Assembly (NCBI GenBank): GCA_964492925.1
Contig: CAZBMF010000062.1
Coordinates: forward strand, 1-13,503
Reading direction: 5' to 3'
DNA length: 13,503 nt
Source of the DNA: VMCP01 sp964492925
Lineage (GTDB): Bacteria; Bacteroidota; Bacteroidia; NS11-12g; UBA955
In this document: one piece after another, positions 1 through 5,471 of the stretch
How the letters are laid out: each line of letters starts with the position of its first letter
How positions within the stretch are numbered: the first letter of the stretch is position 1
Translations under genes and position numbers: made by a program
Notes under the pieces: model-generated
Database searches by the model: none
Seen by the model: only the letters and a program-made list of their open reading frames with translations
Told to the model about the DNA's origin: nothing

Positions 1-763
1 CGATGTTTTTGAGGGACACTGAATCGATTGTCAATGATTTGGTTACAATCCACAATTCGGAGTTTCTGGCATTCAATATACAGGCGTTATTATCGGTATG
101 GAGAAAATTTATAGAGATAATTTCTGGGGTTTTAAAAATGACGTTGTTGTTGTTGTCAAAAATTACGCGGTCATTATTTTGGTAAGAAAAAACCAAAGGT
201 TTTCCTCTAAAAATTGTATAGGATTGTATGGGGTAAGCATTGGCATATACTATTTTGGTGTTGGCAGGAGTTCCATCACTTTCCCATATGCATTTCTTTT
301 GATTGAAGTAGGTAGAAATGTAATATTTGTTGTTGATACATCTTGCCAATTCAGGATTTTTATGGAATGGATCAACAAATGAATTAATTGCAGTATAGAG
401 TGTTTTTTGATTTTGGGAGAAGGAAAAGTAATTGAGGTAATGTACGCCGTCGTTCCCACCATTATTAGATTTAAATGTAACATAAAACACGCCACTGTCG
501 GTCATTATCACTGATTGGCCCAAATAGATGTTGGTATCCAAGGGCTCTGGTTGTCCGTCTGGCAAATGAATTCGGTACAAATAATCACGGTCATAGATGG
601 TAGAGCTGACCATGAAATAGAGATATTCTTTATAAACTTTACTATTTTCTATACTTCCTGTACGGATCAGTTTCACAGCCGATTGTGCTTGTAAATTCTG
701 AGAAAACAGGGAGAGCATTGAGAGCAAAAAACATAAGAAAATCTTATTTCGAAGGAATCTCAT
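1..763 (-). CDS. Secreted protein, N-terminal part (runs off left edge)
   Basis: The minus strand is open from the ATG at 763-761 to the window edge with no stop, giving 254 codons of an incomplete protein. It starts MRFLRNKIFLCFLLSMLSLF and continues to an apparent signal peptidase I site after about residue 27 (NLQAQ|S), so it is exported. The mature part is rich in Asn, Tyr and Thr, as in Bacteroidota surface beta-proteins. A CIWESDGTPANTK segment near residue 165 resembles the ELWxSDGTxxGT repeat common in Bacteroidota secreted proteins, and an ELW follows near residue 236; this match is from memory of the motif. Function is unknown. A TAnnTTTG box lies 15 nt upstream of the start. Plus-strand open frames in this interval are shadows. 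The C-terminus, and any T9SS tail, lies outside the window. Confidence 0.85.
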   Translation of the reverse strand, partial: MRFLRNKIFLCFLLSMLSLFSQNLQAQSAVKLIRTGSIENSKVYKEYLYFMVSSTIYDRDYLYRIHLPDGQPEPLDTNIYLGQSVIMTDSGVFYVTFKSNNGGNDGVHYLNYFSFSQNQKTLYTAINSFVDPFHKNPELARCINNKYYISTYFNQKKCIWESDGTPANTKIVYANAYPIQSYTIFRGKPLVFSYQNNDRVIFDNNNNVIFKTPEIISINFLHTDNNACILNARNSELWIVTKSLTIDSVSLKNI

Positions 764-777
764 AACAGGAAGTTACA

Positions 778-785
778 CAAATATA
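778..785 (-). promoter_or_regulatory. Bacteroidota -7 promoter box (TATATTTG)
   Basis: Read on the minus strand this is TATATTTG, a full match to the Bacteroidota TAnnTTTG box, placed 15 nt before the ATG at 763. The -33 element is weak: only a TTTT near 803-806, at slightly short spacing. The leader would be about 5-10 nt. Confidence 0.55.
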
Positions 786-1020
786 TGATAATGGGGGGAA
801 TAAAAAATGTATTCCGAATTAAAGATAGGGCGGGTTCGGGCAATCAAATATTCAAATGAAATTGATTAATTTCTTCTTATCGGATTATCTGACTCCCTTT
901 GATTTTTCAATTTCAAAGCTTGATTGAGTGCTATCGTCAAGTTAACCGGTGATTGCTTTCTCTAAAATTTATTGTATTTTCGAAACATTGAATCGATTTC
1001 GATTCTTGAAATTATTGAAT

Positions 1021-1656
1021 ATGAATAAATCTAATTTACTGGTTCTTTGTGGACTATTACTGTTGGGAAATGCAAATGCTCAACAAAAAGCTATTACCGA
1101 TAAAGGTGCTGAAGTGGTTTTGTATAACAATGGAACCTGGAAATATGTAGATGAAACCGACGCAGTGAAAGCTGAAATTCCGACTAATCCTACTAAATTC
1201 ACCAAAGATCCCAAGAGTACATTCTTATTGAAAAGCTCAAAAATTGATCTGGGATTTTATATCAATCCTAAAAAATGGGTGTTTGAAAAAGAAAATGCGG
1301 AAGCAGTTTCTGAATATAGCCTGAGAACCAAAAACAGCGATTTGTACGCTATGATTGTCACTGAAAAGTTGGAAGTTCCGTTAGAATCTTTAAAAGAAAT
1401 TGCCGTAGACAACGCCAAAAATGCTGCACCTGATGTTGAAGTTGTTAAAGAAGAATACAGAAATGTAAACGGATTAAAAGTGCTTTGTTTGCAAATGAAT
1501 GGTACAATTAAGGGCATTAAATTTACTTATTTGGGATATTATTACTCGTCTGCCAGCGGCACCATTCAATTCCTTTCGTACAGCACAGAGGATCTTGTGA
1601 AGCAAAATATGGCAGAATTGGAAGACCTACTCAATGGCCTAACCAAGTTGAAATGA
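1021..1656 (+). CDS. Exported protein of unknown function (211 aa)
   Basis: I chose the ATG at 1021 because it is followed directly by a signal peptide (MNKSNLLVLCGLLLLGNANA, cleavage before QQ). The ATG at 949 would put 24 unrelated residues in front of it. Just after cleavage comes DKGAEVVLYNNGTWKYV, a short SH3-like motif (G-x-x-V-x-L-x-x-x-G-T-W-x-Y) seen at the N-terminus of many Bacteroidota periplasmic proteins of unknown role, similar in style to DUF3157. The rest is a mixed alpha/beta domain with no catalytic motif I recognise. It stands alone: the gene to the left is divergent, and 648 bp follow before the next start. An imperfect -7 box (TATTTTCG, 975-982) lies 38 nt before the start. 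Confidence 0.8.
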   Translation: MNKSNLLVLCGLLLLGNANAQQKAITDKGAEVVLYNNGTWKYVDETDAVKAEIPTNPTKFTKDPKSTFLLKSSKIDLGFYINPKKWVFEKENAEAVSEYSLRTKNSDLYAMIVTEKLEVPLESLKEIAVDNAKNAAPDVEVVKEEYRNVNGLKVLCLQMNGTIKGIKFTYLGYYYSSASGTIQFLSYSTEDLVKQNMAELEDLLNGLTKLK

Positions 1657-1835
1657 TTGAATACGCTGTGTTCGTTCAATGTCCCTCAAAAAAAACAAAC
1701 CCTAGAATAATTAAGTCAAATTAACTTTTTGGAATCCTTTTTTTTTCGGGGGACGAAATATGCTTTGCAGTTTCTATATCTTTTGCTTTAGAGTTGACTT
1801 CATGAATTTTACCGCGTTTTCGCGATATGAAATCC

Positions 1836-2026
1836 TCCTAATCTGTAAAATGAAATGNNNNNNNNNNNNNNNNNNNNNNNNNNNNNNNNNNNNNNNNNNN
1901 NNNNNNNNNNNNNNNNNNNNNNNNNNNNNNNNNNNNNNNNNNNNNNNNNNNNNNNNNTCCTAATCTGTAAAATGAAATGCTCCTAATCTGTAAAATGAAA
2001 CTTTCATAATCTGTAAAATTTGATTT
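1836..2026. repeat. 23-bp tandem repeat array, interrupted by gap
   Basis: Four copies of a 23-bp unit beginning TCCTAATCTGTAAAATGAAA are visible: 1836-1857 (cut by the gap after 22 bases), 1958-1980, 1981-2003 and 2004-2026. The central copies agree closely. The last copy is diverged (TCATAATCTGTAAAATTTGA), and a degenerate partial copy (TGAAATCC, 1828-1835) precedes the first. Divergence at the edges is typical of an expanded minisatellite. There are no spacers, so it is not CRISPR. The real copy number is hidden by the gap. Confidence 0.9.
1858..1957. other. Assembly gap (100 N)
   Basis: Exactly 100 unknown bases, which is the usual placeholder for a gap of unknown size. The tandem unit continues on both sides, so the gap is almost certainly a collapsed repeat rather than missing unique sequence. 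Confidence 0.95.
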
Positions 2027-2139
2027 CGAGGGATGGATGTACCGTGGAAAATTTCTTGTTGGCTTACAATTTATGAATATACTGATTTTTTCTTGTTTTA
2101 TATTGGTAGTGAAAGAATTAGCTGATTTATTTTTTGCAG

Positions 2140-2151
2140 TTTTCGCGAAAA
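2140..2151. repeat. 12-bp perfect palindrome TTTTCGCGAAAA
   Basis: Perfect dyad in non-coding DNA, 150 bp upstream of the lipocalin-like gene. The first nine bases (TTTTCGCGA) also occur at 1817-1825, just left of the tandem array. It could be a protein-binding site; no binder is suggested by the sequence. Confidence 0.4.
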
Positions 2152-2245
2152 ATTGATAAAAATTCAGCTCTAATTGAACTTTTTCCGCGGTTCCTGCAAA
2201 TAATTCTTTACGATAATGTTAATGTGCGTCGATTCTTTTGTTCTT

Positions 2246-2262
2246 GAGGGATAATGTCCCTC
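2246..2262. repeat. Hairpin made of two inverted GAGGGA words
   Basis: GAGGGA (2246-2251) and TCCCTC (2257-2262) form a 6-bp stem around the loop TAATG. It lies 43 nt before the chosen start of the lipocalin-like lipoprotein, probably in its leader. The loop contains the upstream in-frame ATG at 2254, which I do not use as the start. Confidence 0.6.
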
Positions 2263-2304
2263 CTCAACAAGAGCCCACAAAATGAAACAGTAAATAAAGA
2301 AAAT

Positions 2305-2766
2305 ATGAAAAAAATACTCTTAGCTTGTGTGCTTTTAGCCACGATTTTTATTGCCTGTAAAAAGGACGAAACCCCAGCCCAGAAATCAATCCGTGAACTG
2401 TTAATCGAGAAAAAATGGTACCAAACGGCCATCTTAATTGATCCGCCTTATAGGGGCATGAGCAACATGTATGATAGCCTCATTCCTTGTCAAAAAGACG
2501 ATATTTTCACCTATAAAAGCAATGGCATTCAGGAAAAAGACGAAGGTCCAACGAAATGCTTTTCTCAGTGGCCTCAAATAGACACCTCCGTATCCTGGAA
2601 ACTCAACAACAGCAAACTGATTCAATCGTTTGACATTGGGGCATCACAACAACACCACGACACCATGGACATCGAGTTGCTGACCGAGAAAAACCTTCAC
2701 TTGGGAATCACCTTCAAGTTAGGCAATACCAATTACCGCTATTTGTACAAATACGAAACGAGGTAA
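2305..2766 (+). CDS. Lipocalin-like lipoprotein
   Basis: The ATG at 2305 is preferred over 2254 because it starts a clean SPII signal peptide, MKKILLACVLLATIFIAC, with the lipidated Cys at residue 18. The residues after it are KKDE, which fits the C-x-K-(D/E)2 surface-export signal described for Bacteroidota lipoproteins, so the protein may face outward. The rest (153 aa in total) has the layout of the small Bacteroidota lipocalin-like domain: a K-W-Y near residue 35, a C-Q-K-D-D then F-x-x-x-G block near 60-73, a second Cys (KCFSQW) near 84, a W-K-L strand and a closing L-T-E-K-N-L-x-L strand. Such proteins are assumed to bind small hydrophobic ligands; the ligand here is unknown. It converges on the gene at 2776 with 9 bp between the stops and no visible terminator. 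Confidence 0.8.
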   Translation: MKKILLACVLLATIFIACKKDETPAQKSIRELLIEKKWYQTAILIDPPYRGMSNMYDSLIPCQKDDIFTYKSNGIQEKDEGPTKCFSQWPQIDTSVSWKLNNSKLIQSFDIGASQQHHDTMDIELLTEKNLHLGITFKLGNTNYRYLYKYETR

Positions 2767-2775
2767 GGGTGGGGA

Positions 2776-3207
2776 TTATTTAGCCATATCTGGCATAATG
2801 ACCCAATACGTATTCGATTCTATTTTGGATAATTTGAGGGACTTTCTGAGATTGTCTCTTAGTTTGTTGAGCAATGGATCAACCGAATAATCTTGAGTCT
2901 TCAGATTGTCAATATACTCTTGCAACAATTTAATTTCTTCCGGATCCCCATAAATTTGAATGTTTCTCACTGCTATTTCAAATTTCAAATAAATATCGGT
3001 GGTCATGCAATTTTTTGATTGTCTGGTAATAAAAATACCGATGTCACGATATGCATTTACAAGATATTCTATTTGAATGTTTTTTTGTCTGTTTTTCTCA
3101 TCTCTAGAATAGGTTAGTTTAGAAATGATGAGCCAACCTAAAATTGTGATAACCGCAGGAATAAAAATTCCGCTGTTTAATTGTGTACAATTGAACAATA
3201 TAATCAT
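2776..3207 (-). CDS. Hypothetical protein with one N-terminal membrane segment (143 aa)
   Basis: A hydrophobic segment at about residues 12-30 (GIFIPAVITILGWLIISKL) is followed by a charged SRDEKNRQKNIQIEYLVNAYR stretch and a soluble domain with FEIAVRNIQIYGDPEEIKLL. A protein with one TM segment, then a basic helix, then an A-x-x-x-I-Q-x-x-G-x-x-E-x-I-x-L block occurs widely in bacteria as an uncharacterised family; I recall no assigned function. Topology is probably N-out with the domain in the cytoplasm. It is a single gene, closed off from the upstream OYE operon by the terminator at 3312-3353. An imperfect -7 box (TATATTTA, 3288-3295) and a 7-bp dyad (3254-3272) lie upstream. Confidence 0.7.
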   Translation of the reverse strand: MIILFNCTQLNSGIFIPAVITILGWLIISKLTYSRDEKNRQKNIQIEYLVNAYRDIGIFITRQSKNCMTTDIYLKFEIAVRNIQIYGDPEEIKLLQEYIDNLKTQDYSVDPLLNKLRDNLRKSLKLSKIESNTYWVIMPDMAK

Positions 3208-3253
3208 ATCTCGAATTTATGTTGAAATTGAATGAGACGATAAATATTTGTGC

Positions 3254-3272
3254 TGTCATTTAAGCAATGACA
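3254..3272. promoter_or_regulatory. Dyad TGTCATT-N5-AATGACA
   Basis: Perfect 7-bp inverted repeat with spacer TAAGC, between the terminator and the start of the one-TM protein. It is not followed by a T tract on either strand, so it looks more like an operator or leader hairpin than a terminator. It would fall in the leader if the weak -7 box at 3288-3295 is real. Confidence 0.45.
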
Positions 3273-3311
3273 TGTTTGTTAATTAAATAAATATAAATTA
3301 AATGCATCCAC

Positions 3312-3353
3312 AAAAAAAAGAAGCAGAAACCAACGGTTTCCGCTTCTTTTTTT
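3312..3353 (-). terminator. Strong bidirectional rho-independent terminator
   Basis: The stem has GAAACC/GGTTTC next to a 3-nt loop (AAC), one A-C mismatch, then GAAGC/GCTTC, then A7/T7, so about 18 pairs with a U tract in both directions. It begins 15 bp after the stop of the small isomerase-like gene (3369) and would end the OYE transcript. Confidence 0.9.
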
Positions 3354-3368
3354 AATTTTTGTAAGAAA

Positions 3369-3635
3369 TTAAAACTGCTTCATTAAGGGGAAATACTCGA
3401 TGCTTTTGCTCAATGGGAAAAGAGGTAGGGTTGACATGCGTTCCTGAACCTCAGATTCATCTATGTCTTTGAAAATTAAAACAGCCCCGTTGCGGGTAGG
3501 CCGTAGAAATAAATTCTCTAAAATGCCTTCACTTTTCCATTGTGCCACAACTTCTTGTTCGTGCTTGATGATCTCCTGAAAGTTGGTAGGAAGGTTTTCC
3601 ATATCCAACGTTAATATTACCAATGTATGATTCAT
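3369..3635 (-). CDS. Small muconolactone-isomerase/YciI-like protein (88 aa)
   Basis: Eighty-eight residues with the alpha-beta ferredoxin-like pattern of the muconolactone isomerase/YciI group: a beta strand at the start (HTLVILTL), an N-F-Q-E-I-I-K-H-E-Q helix followed by W-K-S-E-G-I-L, a second strand near 49-55 (AVLIFK), an E-S-E-V-Q-E-R helix, then L-P-L-F-P-L and a last strand. The L-P-x-x-P-L/F ending is typical of this group in Bacteroidota. It begins 10 bp after the OYE stop and precedes the terminator, so it is the second gene of the OYE operon. Whether it is an isomerase or a small-molecule-binding partner of the reductase cannot be told; the family is mostly uncharacterised. Confidence 0.65.
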   Translation of the reverse strand: MNHTLVILTLDMENLPTNFQEIIKHEQEVVAQWKSEGILENLFLRPTRNGAVLIFKDIDESEVQERMSTLPLFPLSKSIEYFPLMKQF

Positions 3636-3645
3636 GTTTGGTATT

Positions 3646-4725
3646 TTAGTCGTTTAGAAACGGATAATCAATGTAGCCTTTATCTTGTCCACCATACATG
3701 GTAGAATGGTCTATAGCATTGAGGTCTGCACCTAATTCGAAACGCTTTGGCAAATCGGGATTTGCCAAAAACAAGGTTCCATAAGAGATGATTTTTGCAA
3801 TGCCTTTGTTTAGTTCGGCTTCGCCAGATTCGCGGTTATAGCCGCAATTTGCAATAACGGGATGTACCGATACTTTGCCAAATTCTGCCACTGAATCGAG
3901 CGGATAAGTGGGGAATTGGTCCGCAGGAAATGGAACATTCATGATATGAACATAGGCCAAAGGCAATTTGTTGAATTCATTGATTAACAAGTGAAATTGT
4001 TCAATCGGATTTTTATGTTGGATGTTGTTATAAGTGCTTGTGGGAGAAATTCTTACAGCTACTTTATCGGCGCCAATTGCAGCAACCATCTCTGTGATAA
4101 TTTCTAACACAAAACGGTTCCTGTTTTCATGGCTTCCACCATATTCATCTGTGCGGTGGTTGGCACTTTCTGCTAAAAATTGATTGGGTAAATATCCAAA
4201 GGCGGCATGAAGTTCTACGCCGTCGAATCCTGCTTCTATTGCATTGATAGCAGCCTGTTTGTATTGCTGTACAATCCGTTTTACCTCATTGGTTTCTAGT
4301 TCTCGAGGGACTTCATAATCTTTAGGACCTTCCATCGTAAAGTGCTGTTGTCCTTGTATTCCAATTTCCGAAGGTGCTACAGGCAATTCTCCATCCTTCA
4401 CCAAAGAATGTCCAACCCTACCAGTATGCCACAATTGCGCAAAAATGACTCCATTATTTTGATGAACACTTGATGTAATTTGTTTCCAAGCTTCAATTTG
4501 ATCTTGGTTATATAGGCCAGGTGTGAGCGGACTTCCCAATGCTTCTTTCGAAATGTTGATGGCCTCCGTGATGATAAGTCCTGCAGTAGATCTTTGAGTG
4601 TAATAGGTAACGGTTGAATTTCCCACGATACCGTTGTGGTCGGCACGAGAACGCGTCATTGGCGCCATGGCCATTCGGTTTTTTAGCTCAAGTGAGCCCA
4701 GTTTTATAGATTCTAATAATTTCAT
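3646..4725 (-). CDS. Old Yellow Enzyme family FMN ene-reductase (NemA/alkene reductase type)
   Basis: FMN-dependent NAD(P)H reductases of this family reduce activated C=C bonds, quinones and nitro compounds in the cytosol. The start at 4725 (MKLLESIKLG) gives 359 aa, the normal length; an open frame extends to 4812 but runs through the promoter. Expected motifs are present: MAPMTRSRA (res 17-25), AQLWHTGR near 95, GFDGVELHAAFGYLPNQFL near 166-184, TDEYGGS-x-ENR, VAVRISP, NCGYNRESGEAEL and FLANPDLPKRF. Two active-site positions differ from yeast OYE1: the second substrate-binding residue of the H-x-x-N pair is Phe (HAAF), and the FMN-phosphate Arg of GRxF is Thr (GTLF). Its first gene position, divergence from an HxlR regulator and shared operator region suggest induction by electrophiles. 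Confidence 0.93.
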   Translation of the reverse strand: MKLLESIKLGSLELKNRMAMAPMTRSRADHNGIVGNSTVTYYTQRSTAGLIITEAINISKEALGSPLTPGLYNQDQIEAWKQITSSVHQNNGVIFAQLWHTGRVGHSLVKDGELPVAPSEIGIQGQQHFTMEGPKDYEVPRELETNEVKRIVQQYKQAAINAIEAGFDGVELHAAFGYLPNQFLAESANHRTDEYGGSHENRNRFVLEIITEMVAAIGADKVAVRISPTSTYNNIQHKNPIEQFHLLINEFNKLPLAYVHIMNVPFPADQFPTYPLDSVAEFGKVSVHPVIANCGYNRESGEAELNKGIAKIISYGTLFLANPDLPKRFELGADLNAIDHSTMYGGQDKGYIDYPFLND

Positions 4726-4736
4726 TTTATTTCTTT

Positions 4737-4768
4737 TTTGCAAAATTAACGGCAACACTTTACTTTTG
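4737..4768 (+). promoter_or_regulatory. Promoter of the HxlR regulator gene
   Basis: TTTG at 4737-4740, a 20-nt spacer, then TACTTTTG at 4761-4768: a full match to the Bacteroidota TTTG-N19/21-TAnnTTTG promoter. It would give a leader of roughly 55-60 nt to the ATG at 4832. Confidence 0.7.
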
Positions 4769-4771
4769 AAA
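4741..4771 (-). promoter_or_regulatory. Promoter of the Old Yellow Enzyme operon
   Basis: On the minus strand the -7 box is TAATTTTG (4748-4741), 15 nt before the ATG. A TTTC (4771-4768) lies 19 nt upstream as a three-of-four -33 element. The two divergent promoters overlap almost completely. Confidence 0.65.
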
Positions 4772-4825
4772 GTAGTTACACTTTTGTATAGTAGTAACAC
4801 ATAATAAAGCATTGATTGTAATCAA
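4761..4825. promoter_or_regulatory. Candidate HxlR operator region
   Basis: Three kinds of symmetry lie in 65 bp. TACTTT-TG-AAAGTA (4761-4774) is a 6-2-6 dyad sitting on the regulator's -7 box and the reductase's -33 region. AGTAGTTACAC (4771-4781) and AGTAGTAACAC (4790-4800) are direct repeats with one mismatch, and they contain an inverted GTTAC/GTAAC pair. TTGATT-GT-AATCAA (4812-4825) is a second 6-2-6 dyad just before the regulator's start. HxlR dimers bind short dyads, so autoregulation plus control of the reductase is the likely arrangement; which dyad is the true site is not known. Confidence 0.55.
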
Positions 4826-4831
4826 CAGTTT

Positions 4832-5167
4832 ATGGAAGGAAAAAAAATGAAGATTTCTGAAAAGACCTGTTCTTTGAGAGACGTTTTGGACATTATTGGG
4901 GGAAAATGGTCTATGCCCATCATTTATATTTTGTCTAAAGGGAAGATGCGATTCAAGGAAATTGAACGCAGCGTAGAGGGTATCAACACCCGAATGTTGG
5001 TGAAAGAATTGAAAAACATGGAAATCAATGGTATAGTTACGAGAGAAGTTTTTCCTACAGTGCCACCAACAGTTGAATACACCCTCACTGAAAAAGGCGG
5101 AAAGTTGCTGCCAAGCATTATTTCCTTGCATCAATGGGGTGAAGAATTTGCTGTTGAAAACCTTTGA
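4832..5167 (+). CDS. HxlR-family winged-helix transcriptional regulator
   Basis: HxlR-type regulators are small MarR-like dimeric winged helices, often sensing quinones, aldehydes or oxidants. This 111-aa protein has the hallmark block C-S-L-R-D-V-L-D-I-I-G-G-K-W-S (res 13-27), the recognition segment MRFKEIERSVEGINTRMLVKELKNME (about 39-64) and the wing with VEYTLTEKG (about 81-89). It contains one cysteine, Cys13, at the position of the redox-sensing Cys of YodB-type members. The start could be 4832 or 4847 (MKISEK); the second has GGAAGG 8 nt upstream, so the N-terminus is uncertain by five residues. It is transcribed divergently from the OYE gene across a 106-bp region. Confidence 0.92.
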   Translation: MEGKKMKISEKTCSLRDVLDIIGGKWSMPIIYILSKGKMRFKEIERSVEGINTRMLVKELKNMEINGIVTREVFPTVPPTVEYTLTEKGGKLLPSIISLHQWGEEFAVENL

Positions 5168-5471
5168 TAGTTTTATTTTACGTTATACTCTGTTGGTTGA
5201 TTAGAATAATATTTTTTAGGGTTTTATACTGGTTGTTAATTTTTAAACTGATTTCTTTTTTTTGCATTTTTTACGGGAAAATACATTGGTACATTTATAG
5301 CTAACCAATACATCGTTGAGGTTTGAACTTGACTATTACAAAAGCATGGTTTTTATTCACTATATCAATTGGTTGTAATTTGAACTAAAATAAATTTTCA
5401 TTGATTGACTATTCAGAATTTTTAAAGATCGTTTTGGAATGATTTTATTGTTATGGATATATATTTGAAAC
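5168..5471. other. Non-coding 304-bp stretch before the T9SS gene
   Basis: No gene or RNA is visible. It is very AT-rich, with a T-rich run near 5250-5272, three scattered (T/C)TGGTTG words (5193, 5229, 5369) and an imperfect hairpin ATTGGT/ACCAAT with a 13-nt loop (5285-5309). There is no clear terminator for the HxlR gene. The promoter of the next gene is at its right end. Confidence 0.6.
5460..5467 (+). promoter_or_regulatory. -7 promoter box TATATTTG next to the start codon
   Basis: A full TAnnTTTG match ending only 4 nt before the ATG at 5472. A TTTG at 5433-5436 is a possible -33 element at a long 23-nt spacing. If used, the mRNA would be leaderless or nearly so. Confidence 0.5.

Larger units (their letters stand above)
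1657..2304. other. Long non-coding stretch with tandem repeats and an assembly gap
   Basis: No gene is supported here. The stretch holds a GTCCCTC word at 1681, a 23-bp tandem array from about 1836 to 2026 interrupted by 100 N, a GAGGGAT at 2028, a 12-bp palindrome TTTTCGCGAAAA at 2140-2151, a related TTTTCGCGA at 1817-1825 on the other side of the array, and a hairpin at 2246-2262. The open frame crossing the Ns at 1760-1963 is an artefact. About 170 bp between 2040 and 2220 show nothing but AT-rich DNA and the palindrome. Confidence 0.8.

Noticed and set aside
3..382. Plus-strand short open frames in the left edge
   Set aside because: They lie on the opposite strand of a 254-codon frame with a signal peptide and promoter, so they are shadows.
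949..1020. Upstream ATG for the 211-aa exported protein
   Set aside because: It would place 24 residues before a textbook signal peptide; 1021 is the better start.
1657..1690. Terminator after the 211-aa gene
   Set aside because: ATTGAA/TTCAAT can pair, but the stem is short and bulged and is followed by A rather than T.
1760..1963. Plus-strand open frame across the gap
   Set aside because: Half of it is N and it runs through the tandem repeats; there is no signal of coding.
1836..2026. CRISPR array
   Set aside because: The units are directly abutting with a 23-bp period and no spacers, and no cas gene is present.
4726..4812. N-terminal extension of the Old Yellow Enzyme
   Set aside because: It runs through both promoters and the dyad, and the family's N-terminus matches MKLLESIKLG at 4725.
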